Below, piece after piece: positions 19,987 through 30,360 of a DNA stretch of 64,000 nucleotides. The position numbers and the translations under genes were made by a program. This stretch comes from an uncultured Gammaproteobacteria bacterium (GTDB lineage Bacteria; Pseudomonadota; Gammaproteobacteria; Nitrosococcales; Methylophagaceae). Location of the stretch: assembly GCA_905181885.1 (NCBI GenBank), contig CAJIZI010000001.1, positions 496,001 through 560,000 on the forward strand. Direction: 5' to 3'. Under the pieces are notes generated by a model that had not been told where the DNA came from, searched no databases, and saw nothing but the letters and a program-made list of their open reading frames with translations. Each line of letters starts with the position of its first letter. Position 1 is the first letter of the stretch.

Positions 19987-21108
19987 ATGACAATATCGAT
20001 TGAAACACCCGTCGCTATTATTGGAGGAGGACTCAGCGGCCTATACACCGCCTACCTTCTCCAGCAACAAGGCATCGAGTCCACAGTTTTCGAAGCCCGT
20101 GATCGCTTAGGTGGCCGCATTATGTCCATGTCTCCATCAAACAGAGAACAAGGCGTAGCGCTAGAGATGGAGCGCTATGATCTTGGTCCTTCATGGTTCT
20201 GGCCAGATATGCAGCCTAATATGGACAAGCTCGTTAAAGACCTGAAACTAACCGCTTTTCCTCAGCATCAGACGGGCGCTCATTTGTTTGATCAAGGCCG
20301 AGGTATTGACCCACAGCGTCATGAATTAGGTAGGGCAAGTAGTCCACTTTCTATGCGTTTATCTGGTGGAATGCTAGCGCTGATCGAGGCCTTAACGCTT
20401 CAACTCCCTGTCGGTACCATTAAGCTAAATCATCAAGCAACAAAGATAGAGTTTGAAGCTAGCGGCTCTATCACACTCAAAATGAGCGGGAACATCACGA
20501 CAGTGATAGCACAGCACATTGTATTAGCATTACCACTTAGGCTCGTCAGCAATACGATTCAATTTACGCCTGCTTTACCAGAGAACCTTCTTAAGCACTG
20601 TCAAAACACCATGACTTGGATGGCGGCTCACGCCAAGTTTGTTGCCGTTTATGACCAGCCTTTTTGGCGCCATCAGGGCTTATCCGGTTCGGTAAGCAGT
20701 CAAACGGGGCCTTTAGTAGAGATTCATGATGCAAGCTCACTTCATGGTAAACCAGCACTCTTTGGTTTTGTCGGTATTAATGCTGCAGCACGAAAAGCAG
20801 CTGGTCGCAAAGCTCTTACGCAGGTAGTTTTAAATCAACTTTCCGACTTGTTTGGTGAACAAGCAGCCAAACCCGTAGATACATTCTTGACCGATTGGTC
20901 AGAAGAAGCTTTTACCTCAACAGATCAAGATCAAGTCGCTTCCAACAGTCATCCCACCTATGGACTGCCAGTAAGTGCGGACGACCTTTGGAAGGGCCAT
21001 TTACTATTTGCCGGGACTGAATCAGCAAGAATTGCTGGTGGTTATCTAGAAGGTGCTTTAGAAGCCGCAGAGCTTGCCACAAAAAAACTTACTTCTAGTT
21101 ATAGCTAG
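19987..21108 (+). CDS. FAD-dependent amine oxidase-like oxidoreductase
   Basis: A 373-residue flavoprotein. The N-terminal dinucleotide-binding motif IIGGGLSGLYTAYLL (residues 11-25) is followed by FEARDRLGGRI, as in the monoamine oxidase/protoporphyrinogen oxidase superfamily. The C-terminal FAD motif is LFAGTESARIAGGYLEGAL. It lies 14 bases after the SDR gene, so the two may act in one pathway. The substrate is not identifiable; amine oxidation is only a family inference. Confidence 0.85.
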   Translation: MTISIETPVAIIGGGLSGLYTAYLLQQQGIESTVFEARDRLGGRIMSMSPSNREQGVALEMERYDLGPSWFWPDMQPNMDKLVKDLKLTAFPQHQTGAHLFDQGRGIDPQRHELGRASSPLSMRLSGGMLALIEALTLQLPVGTIKLNHQATKIEFEASGSITLKMSGNITTVIAQHIVLALPLRLVSNTIQFTPALPENLLKHCQNTMTWMAAHAKFVAVYDQPFWRHQGLSGSVSSQTGPLVEIHDASSLHGKPALFGFVGINAAARKAAGRKALTQVVLNQLSDLFGEQAAKPVDTFLTDWSEEAFTSTDQDQVASNSHPTYGLPVSADDLWKGHLLFAGTESARIAGGYLEGALEAAELATKKLTSSYS

Positions 21109-21342
21109 CTATAATTTTGAAGCCCAAATAGCGAGTTTATGCTTCATTGTCTGCTGAGAGACTTGATCTTCGGGTAAGGATTGGAGCACTTTATCATGAA
21201 CCAACAACCGATAAATATATTCTATCTTTTCACTTGCAGAGTCAGTCGGTTCAAACTCAACAACCCCTCTTTTTTCGGCATAAGCCACTCCTTCAACAAG
21301 GGCTTTTTTAACTAGTTCTTTTTCATTCTTTAGTTTTTTCAT
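21109..21342 (-). CDS. DUF5062 family small protein
   Basis: 77 residues matching DUF5062, a small Lys-rich cytoplasmic family of gammaproteobacteria. Conserved features are MKKLKNE at the start, a GVAYAEKRG segment, IYRLLVHDK mid-protein and a C-terminal MKHKLAIWASKL helix. Function unknown. It is convergent with the amine oxidase gene (1-base gap) and upstream of fbp on the same strand. Confidence 0.8.
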   Translation of the reverse strand: MKKLKNEKELVKKALVEGVAYAEKRGVVEFEPTDSASEKIEYIYRLLVHDKVLQSLPEDQVSQQTMKHKLAIWASKL

Positions 21343-21390
21343 TTAGACTCCCTAGCGTAGTCAACATTGAGAAAAAAGTCTCGCCATCAT

Positions 21391-22404
21391 TTAATATCTC
21401 TCTTGATGATATAACACCAAGCGTTCCACTTCCTTTTTAGAGCCTAAAATAACAGGCACTCTTTGATGTAGGCCCTCAGGCTGTATAGCCATGATCCGCA
21501 TACGGCCAGTGGAGCTAACTCCTCCAGCCTGCTCAATAATAAAGCTCATCGGACTCGCTTCATACATCAACCTGAGTTTACCACCCTCAGTCTTTAGCTT
21601 CGTATCTAGTGGGTACATGAAAATACCACCCCGCGTAAGCACACGATAGACCTCTGCTACCATCGATGCCACCCAACGCATATTAAAGTCTTTCTCGCGA
21701 GCGCCATCAACACCCAATAGGCACTCATCAATATAACGTTGAACTGGTGGCTCCCAAAATCGTTGATTAGACATATTGATTGCAAACTCAGCGGTCTCTT
21801 CTGGAATAGTCATTTTAGGATGAGTTAAGATAAACTCATCAAGATCCCTATCCAAAGTGAAACCATTCACACCATTGCCTGTTGTAACGACCATCATCGT
21901 CACCGGCCCATAAACACAAAAACCAGCACAGACCTGCTCTGTACCCCGCTGCAGAAAATCCTCAGCCGTTGGCTCTGTGATACCAGCTGGACATCTGAGA
22001 ACAGAGAATATCGTACCGACTGAGATATTCACATCAATATTAGAAGAGCCATCCAAAGGATCAAAAGCAACCAAATAATCACCCTTCGGCATACCGCTAG
22101 GCGTCCTAATGATCCCTTCAACTTCTTCAGATAACATCGCTGCCAAATGTCCCGTTGAACTTAAATGTCTGACCATCACATCATTCGTAATAATATCGAG
22201 CTTTTTCTGAACCTCTCCCTGAATATTTTCTGATCCTGCAACCCCGTTAAGATCATTAGTTCCGCCGCACTCAATAAGACCTGCTATCTCTTTGCAAGCA
22301 TCTGTAATGTTAGTTATCAAACCTGTTAATGAACCTCTGGAGCTTGGCTCGTTACTCTGCGACTCATCAACAAACTGAATCATGGGCTTACCAATATCAG
22401 ACAT
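21391..22404 (-). CDS. fbp: Fructose-1,6-bisphosphatase, class I
   Basis: Hydrolyses fructose 1,6-bisphosphate in gluconeogenesis. In methylotrophs it also serves the rearrangement phase of the ribulose monophosphate cycle. The metal-binding signature [11 protein letters not shown] lies near residue 113, followed by [10 protein letters not shown]; a second segment [10 protein letters not shown] lies near residue 255. Length (337) is normal for class I. A weak AAGG ribosome site precedes ATG 22404. It neighbours the fhc genes but is separated from them by the DUF2721 gene. Confidence 0.97.
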   Translation of the reverse strand: MSDIGKPMIQFVDESQSNEPSSRGSLTGLITNITDACKEIAGLIECGGTNDLNGVAGSENIQGEVQKKLDIITNDVMVRHLSSTGHLAAMLSEEVEGIIRTPSGMPKGDYLVAFDPLDGSSNIDVNISVGTIFSVLRCPAGITEPTAEDFLQRGTEQVCAGFCVYGPVTMMVVTTGNGVNGFTLDRDLDEFILTHPKMTIPEETAEFAINMSNQRFWEPPVQRYIDECLLGVDGAREKDFNMRWVASMVAEVYRVLTRGGIFMYPLDTKLKTEGGKLRLMYEASPMSFIIEQAGGVSSTGRMRIMAIQPEGLHQRVPVILGSKKEVERLVLYHQERY

Positions 22405-22624
22405 AATTCAAACCTTAATAAACATAGTTAGTTTCGATAATACGTGATCTTAAGTCAGCTATTATACGGTTATTAAATTAAGCTCTAGTGCTGTGAATAA
22501 GTTTTTCTTGTAAATACAACCAAGCGCAAGCATCTTTCTTGATTTTGCTTAAAAAAAACTCATAAAAAATAAACCTTAGTATTTCAGTTAAAATAATAGA
22601 CTTATTTGGCTTATTGGTCTCACT

Positions 22625-23032
22625 ATGAACTTAAATATTACTGATCCCGCTATTATGTTTTCAGGTATTTCACTATTATTCCTGGCGTATACAAACCGCT
22701 ACTTAGCCCTAGCTAGTATAGTACGCTCGCTAAATAAGGGGCTAAGAAATCAGGCTCAAGAAAACAGTATTAGACAAATTCAAAACCTTAACCTGAGAAT
22801 CAATCTCATCAAATACATGCAAGTATTCGGAATAATTTCTTTTTTATTTTGCGTCTTTGCCATGTTGTCTTTATTTTGGGGAAATCAAATTCTAGGCGAA
22901 GTGTTCTTCGTAATGAGTCTCGTCACCATGGTTATTTCACTGCTAATATCGTTAAATGAAATTCTTAAATCAGGCGAGTCACTCAAAATTGAGCTCGAAA
23001 CAACCCGTGCTCATGATCTTAAGAATAAATAG
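22625..23032 (+). CDS. DUF2721 family membrane protein
   Basis: 135 residues with three hydrophobic segments (about 10-27, 64-85 and 89-111) and the DUF2721 pattern: FLAYTNRYLALASIVR near the N-terminus and a conserved LSLNEI-like segment (ISLNEILKS) near residue 115. An inner membrane protein of unknown function, transcribed divergently from fbp. A hairpin resembling a terminator follows at once. Confidence 0.8.
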   Translation: MNLNITDPAIMFSGISLLFLAYTNRYLALASIVRSLNKGLRNQAQENSIRQIQNLNLRINLIKYMQVFGIISFLFCVFAMLSLFWGNQILGEVFFVMSLVTMVISLLISLNEILKSGESLKIELETTRAHDLKNK

Positions 23033-23056
23033 GGTGTGCAACAGCTATGCACCCTT
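23031..23056 (+). terminator. Putative terminator after DUF2721 gene
   Basis: The arms agggtg and caccct flank a loop that itself contains TGCA repeats, and TTTGATTTG follows. The hairpin starts at the stop codon of the DUF2721 gene. The T run is short, so efficiency is uncertain. Confidence 0.45.
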
Positions 23057-23122
23057 TGATTTGAACTCCTAAACAAGCATCCTAAGGCTCAAGGTTACTC
23101 TTTGAAGCCATTGCTATCATGA

Positions 23123-23939
23123 TTAAATCTTAACTAAAATCTCGCCCATTCCAATACCGGCTAGATCACCAGCATATCGTTGTACACGAGAAAAATTATC
23201 GATCCGTGAAAATATACTATCTAGCTTTTTAAATGATGAAAATAGTAAGGATAAATAACCCAAGGTGTGGGCGCCACAATCATTGAAATTAGCAGTGATG
23301 CCTCTTGATGGCATTTGATTTAACAGAATCGTCCCCCGCTTCATGGCATAACCCAAGTGACTACCACAGTCACCTAGCACAGCAATCGTACCCGAAATCA
23401 TTCTAGAGCCACAATAATCACCAGCGTTACCCTCGATCAAGATAATGCCTCTGCGCATGTGATCGCCAGTTCGGGATCCAGCATTACCAGAGACAATAAC
23501 TGTTCCACCTGTCATACCATTTCTCCTTCCTGGACGGGCACCACCAATGAAGTCACCGGCATCACCGTTGACTTTTATTTGCCCCCCCTTCATTTCACAG
23601 CCGGTATAAATGGAGCTATCGCCTTTTACTGAGAGCTCACCACCTTCCATAAAGATGCCAAAATAAGCCCCAACATCCCCATCAACAGAGATCTTCCCTT
23701 GCGTCATATTATGGCCAATAAAATCGAGCTTGCTGTTAGCTCCCTTTAAACTCAATGGACTCACTATCTCCCTCAGTGATGATAAACAAGGCATCAGCTC
23801 GTTCGCTTAGATTACCGGTCATTAGTTGAGTTTTAGCAATATCAGCTAATGATTTATCGGCCAATTTATTGGGGGTTAAAGGAGAGCAATCAATACGCTG
23901 TCGAGTCGCTTCCTTTAAAGTGAAAATTAAGCTGCTCAT
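23123..23939 (-). pseudogene. fhcC: Formyltransferase/hydrolase complex subunit C, one frameshift
   Basis: FhcC is the beta-helical subunit of the complex that releases formate from formyl-H4MPT. The long frame shows the typical repeating Gly-rich turns (DGDVGAYFG, GGQIKVNGDAGDFIGG, GGTVIVSGNAGS, RRGIILIEGNAGDYCG) of the FwdC/GXGXG fold. The N-terminal 60 or so codons (MSSLIFTLKEA..) are in another frame, which ends at a TAA inside SIEFKG. Removing one G at about 23742-23744 joins EFKG to ANSKLDFIGHN. ATG 23939 overlaps the fhcD stop, supporting that start and translational coupling. Confidence 0.87.
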
Positions 23940-24832
23940 TTCATGATCTCCTGCAAATGGAAATGGAAGGGGCCTAACTTACCACCATAATTGCCTGCAC
24001 TGATGCGCCTGATTCCATGTTTTGATCCCAATTTACATACGGCTTGAATGCCTACTTTCATTGCCTTATCAATATCTTCTTTAGCCAAACCATCAATGAC
24101 GATCTCCATCACCGACTCAACTTCTGCCGGTAAATCACTACTAGTCTGGCCTTTTAATGTCGGACAAAATGCATCATTGGTCGAGGCATTAAGCGCTTTA
24201 TATTTTGATCCAACTTTAGAGCCTGACCGAACTACTCCGCCAGGGAAGGGCATGATCACATTCGGGATTTTTTTCATCTCTTCAATGGCCGCTTCACAAG
24301 CGGCTAGTGCCTGGCCTTGTGACTCCGCAAGCACCAAGAAATTACCACCTCCGACCGCTGCCGTCACACCTGTTTTTTCCTGTGCTAAAAACTCACCGTC
24401 CATGACAGGAATACGCCAGTAGCGTTTACCGCCAATCATTTTAGAAATTTGGAAGCCGTCACCAAAGTAACGTAAATTTTGGCCCAAGGGCATGTTTTTT
24501 TCGCTCTCAAGACCTGAAAATAAAGCAGACGTTGGTGAGGTTAGAACACATTGCCCCGAACGCGTTTCAACTTGTTTGGCTAGACCTTTGCCACCCATCG
24601 CAAAAATCAATATTGAGACACCCGGGCGACCGTCTGGAGTTTCACTACCATCTAGCTGACGCTCAATCCCTGCTTCACAGCCACAGGCAATCACCGATGT
24701 AGCAAACCCCGTAAAAGCTTGAGCTGATATCATTGCCCATTTGGCATTATGTGCAGTAATAATAAGCCGTGTTGCTTTCATCGGAAAGGCTTCTGCGAAA
24801 GTCTCATCAATTGTGACACCATTAATAATCAT
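23936..24832 (-). CDS. fhcD: Formylmethanofuran--tetrahydromethanopterin formyltransferase
   Basis: Ftr-type formyltransferase, subunit D of the Fhc complex; transfers the formyl group between H4MPT and the methanofuran-like cofactor. 298 residues, typical length. Family segments include INGVTIDETFAEAFPMKATR at the N-terminus, CGCEAGIER near 50, PDGRPGVS near 65 and MPFPGGVVRSGSKVG near 195. Overlaps of about 4 bases with fhcA upstream and fhcC downstream indicate one coupled operon. Its presence shows a tetrahydromethanopterin-linked formaldehyde oxidation pathway. Confidence 0.96.
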   Translation of the reverse strand: MIINGVTIDETFAEAFPMKATRLIITAHNAKWAMISAQAFTGFATSVIACGCEAGIERQLDGSETPDGRPGVSILIFAMGGKGLAKQVETRSGQCVLTSPTSALFSGLESEKNMPLGQNLRYFGDGFQISKMIGGKRYWRIPVMDGEFLAQEKTGVTAAVGGGNFLVLAESQGQALAACEAAIEEMKKIPNVIMPFPGGVVRSGSKVGSKYKALNASTNDAFCPTLKGQTSSDLPAEVESVMEIVIDGLAKEDIDKAMKVGIQAVCKLGSKHGIRRISAGNYGGKLGPFHFHLQEIMK

Positions 24833-26497
24833 ACCGGCCCTCCCTTATGCAGGGGTTGTATGGTCAAGCTTCCTCGTCCATCATCGACAATTTCATCATC
24901 ACTAATCTTAAAGTTACCCATTTTCATCGTGAGGTACTTATCAAAGTATCCTTTTAATGATGTCTCGATACTTTTGTCATATTCAGGTTTAACGACATGG
25001 GTTGTCCCCCATGTCACATCAATTAGATCGCCGTCTTTAACCACCATCCGACCATCTTTAAATACATAGTCTGGCTTGCTAAACATTTTTTCGCGATCGG
25101 CATGGTCCGTATACACTGTAATATCTGCTGCACCACCAACACCCAAGTGACCACGATCAGCTAAGCCAACCAGTTTTGCCGCACCTGCACGCGTCATAAT
25201 GGCTATTTCGTATAAAGAATATTCCCTGTCAATCGAAGCCAATCGGCTCGCCTTTTGTGCTTCAGGGTGAAGTCGAGACAACACTTCATTTCTGAATGTT
25301 TTATCCATCAACAATCTAATCAAATGCGGGTAACTAGTAAAAGGGGCTCCATTTGGGTGATCAGTCGTTAAGAAAATTCTCCACGGATCTTCTACAAGGA
25401 GAAAGGTTTCTAAGCCAATCATCCACTGCAGCGCATTAACGAAGCTTTGATCTTTGTATTTAAACGGTAAAACTCCGCAGCCAGCATCACATTCAATATC
25501 CATTGTGACCCATTTATTGGGGTGGGCATGAGCATGTCCTGCGTGTTGATGCATGCTATCACCAGATGCTGTCACTGTTTGGCCAAAAAGTATTTGACCT
25601 ACATCAACAGTAATATTTTTGTGACGATTAATCGCTTCAGCAATCTCAGCAGCACCCGAGGAAAACTTGTAATCACCCTCCGTCCCGTAACTATGAAACT
25701 GAATATGAGTCATGTGCATTGGCAAACCCCCAATGCCATCCATCGTGTCGAGCGTTGTATCCATGTTCCCCGGTACGCCCAAATTACAACCATGAACATG
25801 AAGCGGATGAGGGATACCCAGTTCTTTTACAGCTCTTGCTAAGCGCAATAAAATTTCACGTGGCGTCACACCATAAAAACTATTCTTTTCATCAAGGTCC
25901 AGTTTACGCTGATTAAACTTAAAGGCATTTATCCCGCCCGGATTTACCACCTTAACTCCAATCGCTTGGCTATGCGTTATAGTCCATGCAACATAATTAT
26001 TGATCGACTCCTGATCATTGTTGGCCGCCATCATTCGTAGCAAATAGTCATCACTGCCGAGCATGACGTAGCCACCCTTATCAATAATTGGCGTGTCATG
26101 CATTTCCATATGCGCTTGACGAGCATTACTTGGTAATATCGCAGGCTCAAAGCCGGCCGTATAGCCCATTTCTGCATATCTGATAGCCCGCGGTTAAGGT
26201 GCTTGGAGCCGCATGACCACAACCTGAGCGCATAAGCTCTGTCCGTGCCACCACATCTGCTGCGTGATCTTCCGGCAGCATCGTTCGAGCAATATTAACT
26301 TTACCCCCACCGATATGAGTATGCATATCAATAGCTCCAGCCATTACTACCTTGCCCCGCAAGTCCACTTCTTGCAAAACCTTTCCATCTGTAGGGGGGT
26401 CTACTATCCAACCATCATCCACATAGATATCACGAACTATGCCATTGATGCCATGGGCAGGATCGTAAACTCGGCCGCCAGTTAATTTCATTAACAT
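24829..26497 (-). pseudogene. fhcA: Formyltransferase/hydrolase complex subunit A, one frameshift
   Basis: The amidohydrolase-type catalytic subunit (FwdA homologue) that hydrolyses the formyl carrier to formate. The first 115 codons include DMHTHIGGGKVN with the metal-binding H-x-H. The second, 446-codon part carries the rest: HVHGCNLGVPGN, HIQFHSYGTEG, a TTDHPNGAPFTSYP segment and GVGGAADITVY. The parts join in register if one base (the C of TATCAGA on the minus strand, near 26187) is removed, giving AGYRYAEMGYTAGFEPA. A single indel in a core methylotrophy gene with intact flanks argues for a sequence error. Confidence 0.9.
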
Positions 26498-26512
26498 TTC
26501 TTCATGAACCCC

Positions 26513-27787
26513 TTATAGAGCTTTTTCAATAGCGCTTAACACATCAAAGGTGCTTGGCAAACCACTGTTTCTTAATTGTCTTAATGGTAATGAAACAACG
26601 CCGTCCGATCTAAAAGCGCGACCCGAATGATCAATACCTGGTATGCCGACAGGAATGAACACGGCAGGCTCTGAATCAAACGACATCCCAGAGCGCCCTA
26701 TAACGACGGTGACGGCTTTTGAGGCGGGAGCCTTGCGTTCGATATCAAAACTCGATACCCACAGCAGAGTGTCGACCTCATCGTCCTTCAGCATGCGAAG
26801 GCTATCTGACAGGTAGGGATCATAATCAGGATAGCCGCGATTAAAGTTGGTCCGCATTGGATAACCTGACTGCCAAACGGCGACCTGGTTTACCGTCACC
26901 TCTCCATCTTTTCCGCCTAAAGGCAGGCCACTAGAACGAGTTTTAGTATTTAGATCTTTCACCATCTCACAGACCATCTGCACTGATACTTCGGCATGAT
27001 CGAAATCGAGCATACTTGCGGCCCAAGTAACAACTGAATACTTGGCAGCTTTTAAGCGAGCCGCTAATCTTGCCAAATCAGTAACGGCAATCCCACCAAT
27101 GTCCACAGCGTTTATAGCTCGGCCCGCCACCAAAGCCCTCAATATAGAAAGCACTTCTGGCAAATCAGCGTCATCGCAAAGCATTACTTCAGCTTTTTTT
27201 CCTTCTGGCGATGTTGAAGCTCTACCAGACGGGCCCTTACCCAGGTAAATAACATCTCTAGATTCAATATCTTGACCGAACAATGTGTCTTCGGGCCAAA
27301 TAATTCGCTCGAAAAAACGAGGAAAGCCAGCTTCAATATCACTTCCCACAATAAGTAACATATCAACACGGTTTTTTACTTCAGACAGCGTCGTATTCAT
27401 CCAGCCCGTGTCTTGCAATACCAGTGTGTTCTTAAAAGATTCCACTGAATTCATATGGTCAATGGTTGCCCTACTTTTATCTGCCAAGGCCATGGCCGCT
27501 CTTGCACCATTCAAATCTGTAGCCAACCCAGATATAACCGTTTGCTTACTATTGTTTATAAGTCTCGCGGTATGCTCGACCGCAACAGCTAAAGTTACTA
27601 CTTTTCCGTTTACCCTTGGAGCCTTGTCTGTTACCGGGGTTTCAAAACCGGAGGCTGTATACGCATCACCATTCTCAAGGACACTAACTTTTTGACCCTT
27701 AACACTGACGGTTAAATCATCAGAAGCAATACCACAGAACGGGCTCGGCACATCTTGCCAAACACCCTCTTCAACCTTTTCTGTCAT
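26513..27787 (-). CDS. fhcB: Formyltransferase/hydrolase complex subunit B
   Basis: FwdB-like subunit of the Fhc complex; bacterial members keep the molybdopterin-enzyme fold without the cofactor and act structurally. Family segments include PSPFCGIASDDLTV near the N-terminus (with its Cys), FFERIIWPEDTLFG near residue 160, SGLPLGGKDGEVTVNQV and FIPVGIPGIDHSGRAFR near the C-terminus. The frame opens at TTG 27799, but ATG 27787 has a GGAG ribosome site at 7-base spacing, giving MTEKVEEG. First gene of fhcBADC; the gap to fhcA is about 15 bases. Confidence 0.95.
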   Translation of the reverse strand: MTEKVEEGVWQDVPSPFCGIASDDLTVSVKGQKVSVLENGDAYTASGFETPVTDKAPRVNGKVVTLAVAVEHTARLINNSKQTVISGLATDLNGARAAMALADKSRATIDHMNSVESFKNTLVLQDTGWMNTTLSEVKNRVDMLLIVGSDIEAGFPRFFERIIWPEDTLFGQDIESRDVIYLGKGPSGRASTSPEGKKAEVMLCDDADLPEVLSILRALVAGRAINAVDIGGIAVTDLARLAARLKAAKYSVVTWAASMLDFDHAEVSVQMVCEMVKDLNTKTRSSGLPLGGKDGEVTVNQVAVWQSGYPMRTNFNRGYPDYDPYLSDSLRMLKDDEVDTLLWVSSFDIERKAPASKAVTVVIGRSGMSFDSEPAVFIPVGIPGIDHSGRAFRSDGVVSLPLRQLRNSGLPSTFDVLSAIEKAL

Positions 27788-27912
27788 CGCTTGCTCCAAT
27801 TATTGAACAGAATTCTTTTTTCTTAAAACCACGAGAAAAGTACTTTTTTAGCTTTTAACTAGATGGAAAGATCGCTCTTTTTAGTTGGTTTTTGAAAGCA
27901 TAACTTAAACAA

Positions 27913-28470
27913 CTAACCATGTCTCGCACGCAGTAATAGATACTCTATTTTATTTTTCTTAAGCTGCTTTTGCAGCATCTCTACTTTGTCCCGTCCAACA
28001 ATAGGCCCGATTTGTACCCTATGCCACGTTGCCTCATTATCTATTTTTACGGTCTGTACTTTAGACTCAACCCCTAGCAAGGCAAGTTTAGCTTTTCGTC
28101 CGTCGGCATCCTTGGCACTTTTAAATGAACCCGCTTGTATCAAATAACTAGCCTTATCTAGTGGTTTTAAATTGGCTATCTTTTGTGGCGGTGAAGAAAC
28201 AATTCTTTTCTTTTTTGCTTGTCTTGGCTCATCTACCACTGTTTCCATTTCTGGCAATAAAGTAAAAAACTCAAATGTCGGCTCTATGGCCCTGCTACTT
28301 TTTTCAGCAGCTTTAGCTACGGGTGGCTCGATAGCGTTGTCTGGTGACGCTGAGTCTTTAATATGAATTAAAAACATCACAAAAGCACCCACCATGAAAC
28401 TAATTATCATTGCAGCTAGTGGCAATGATTTTTTCGCTGCCTGTTTGCGCTGGTTTCGCTTTGCTGCCAC
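27913..28470 (-). CDS. SPOR-domain cell division protein (FtsN-like)
   Basis: 185 residues with a Lys/Arg-rich cytoplasmic tip (MAAKRNQRKQAAKKS), one membrane segment (about 18-40), a Pro/Ala/Lys-rich linker and a C-terminal SPOR domain (about 105-183, starting SYLIQAGSFKSAKDAD). This is the FtsN layout: the SPOR domain binds denuded peptidoglycan at the division site. Its place directly downstream of argS (adjacent stop and start) matches the argS-ftsN order of many gammaproteobacteria. The linker is short for FtsN, so I give no symbol. Confidence 0.88.
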   Translation of the reverse strand: MAAKRNQRKQAAKKSLPLAAMIISFMVGAFVMFLIHIKDSASPDNAIEPPVAKAAEKSSRAIEPTFEFFTLLPEMETVVDEPRQAKKKRIVSSPPQKIANLKPLDKASYLIQAGSFKSAKDADGRKAKLALLGVESKVQTVKIDNEATWHRVQIGPIVGRDKVEMLQKQLKKNKIEYLLLRARHG

Positions 28471-30231
28471 TTACATTGCCTCCGGAGCAGACACGCCAAG
28501 TATCAATAGGCCGTTTGCAATCACCTGCCTGGTTGCCACCACCAAGGTCAGCCTAGCCTGGCTAAGAGCTTGCTCCTCGACAATAAACTGATGAGCATTG
28601 TAGTAAGTGTGGAAGTCTCGCGCTAAATCCATGAGATAGTGCGCTAAGGAGTGCGGTGTGTAGGCCGCTGCCGCAGAACTTACCACTTCTGGATAACGAG
28701 CCAACATGGATAACAATGCCTGCTCATGATCTTCAGTTAAATACTCAAGGTTTTTTTCACCGACACCTTGATCCCAGGCCAACCCTCGTTCGGACAACTG
28801 TCTAAAAACGCTACAAACCCTGGCGTGAGCATATTGCACATAATAAACAGGATTATCATTACTTTGAGATTTAGCCAGCTCTAGATCAAAGTCCATATGC
28901 TGATCAGCGCTTCGTAATACATAGAAAAAACGAGCAGCGTCCTTACCGACCTCTTCTCGCAGCTCTCTTAACGTTACGAACTGGCCACTACGAGTCGACA
29001 TGGCGACCTTTTCACTTCCACGATAAAGCACCGCAAATTGAACCAGTAAAACTTCTAGTTTATCTACCTTTTGCTTCATTGCAGACAGGGATGCTTTAAC
29101 ACGAGGAATATACCCATGATGATCAGAGCCCCAAATATCAATAACCTTATCAAAGCCCCGCTTAAGTTTGTTTAAATGATAAGCAATATCAGATGCAAAA
29201 TATGTCGTTTGGCCATTATCACGCACCACAACACGATCTTTTTCATCACCAAAAGCTGTCGACTTGAACCACCAAGCACCATCTTGCTGGTACAGCATCT
29301 CCGCTTCTTTCAGTTCTACAATCGCTTTTTCAACCATACCCGACTCCATTAGCGATCTTTCTGAAAACCATTCGTCGTATTCGGTTCCAAAGTCAGCTAG
29401 GTCCCGCCGAATACCTCCCAAAATTTGGTTTAATCCGGCATCAAAGACTTTTTTATAAGCATCGGGCCCCAAGAGATCTTTTGCTTTGCCAATTAAAGCG
29501 TCTACATGCTCCTCTTTATCGCCACCCTTCGGTTCATCTTTTGGAATGCCATCATAGACGGTGCTTGTTTCTTTTAATAATGCACGGCCGTATTTGTCTT
29601 TTAGACTTTTTGCAATAGAAAGAACATATCCACCTTTATACCCATTGCTAGGGAAAATGAGCTTTTCACCACAAGCTTCCAGATAGCGGAGCCAAACACT
29701 GGTTGCTAAAATATCCATTTGCCGGCCAGCATCATTAACATAGTATTCACGATGGACATCGAAGCCGACAGCCATAAGCAAGCTACTAACAACTGACCCA
29801 TAGGCTGCTCCTCTCCCATGACCCACATGCAAAGGCCCTGTTGGGTTTGCCGATACAAACTCAACCTGAACAGACTTACCCTTACCATGCTTGCTTAAGC
29901 CAAACTTCGGGCCTTGTTCTAAAATATCTCTAACTACTTGCTGTGCCGTGCCGGCTGATAAAGTGAAGTTAATAAAGCCTGGCCCTGCAATTTCAACTTC
30001 AGCAATATAGTCAGCTTGGACTATGTTTTCAACGAGCAATGTCGCGATCTGACGAGGATTCATTTTCACTGTGCGAGCCAACATCATTGCAATATTACAA
30101 GCAAAGTCCCCGTGTGCTTTATCTTTTGTTCGCTCTATTTCTATAGCGGGTATATCAAACTTTGGTAAGCGATCTTTCTTAATAAGCTGCATTAAGGACT
30201 GCTTGATGATTTCTTTAAGCTGATCTTTCAA
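28471..30231 (-). CDS. argS: Arginyl-tRNA synthetase
   Basis: Charges tRNA-Arg. Class I synthetase, 586 residues. The N-terminal Add-1 domain is followed by the HIGH motif as HVGHG (in [13 protein letters not shown], about residue 131), the KMSK-like loop as AMSTRSG, common in ArgRS, and the DALR anticodon-binding domain at the C-terminus ([16 protein letters not shown] onwards). Unbroken and of usual length. The next gene downstream is the SPOR protein, with no gap. Confidence 0.97.
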   Translation of the reverse strand: MKDQLKEIIKQSLMQLIKKDRLPKFDIPAIEIERTKDKAHGDFACNIAMMLARTVKMNPRQIATLLVENIVQADYIAEVEIAGPGFINFTLSAGTAQQVVRDILEQGPKFGLSKHGKGKSVQVEFVSANPTGPLHVGHGRGAAYGSVVSSLLMAVGFDVHREYYVNDAGRQMDILATSVWLRYLEACGEKLIFPSNGYKGGYVLSIAKSLKDKYGRALLKETSTVYDGIPKDEPKGGDKEEHVDALIGKAKDLLGPDAYKKVFDAGLNQILGGIRRDLADFGTEYDEWFSERSLMESGMVEKAIVELKEAEMLYQQDGAWWFKSTAFGDEKDRVVVRDNGQTTYFASDIAYHLNKLKRGFDKVIDIWGSDHHGYIPRVKASLSAMKQKVDKLEVLLVQFAVLYRGSEKVAMSTRSGQFVTLRELREEVGKDAARFFYVLRSADQHMDFDLELAKSQSNDNPVYYVQYAHARVCSVFRQLSERGLAWDQGVGEKNLEYLTEDHEQALLSMLARYPEVVSSAAAAYTPHSLAHYLMDLARDFHTYYNAHQFIVEEQALSQARLTLVVATRQVIANGLLILGVSAPEAM

Positions 30232-30360
30232 TTTGATGAGGCCTTAATAAATATCTATTCTTAACATTTTAACCGATCCTAGGCAGGGATAACATCATTG
30301 ATTACCCCTAATACTTTTTTAAAGCTCTTCAAAAAAAACAATGCTCCAACCAGTAATAGC

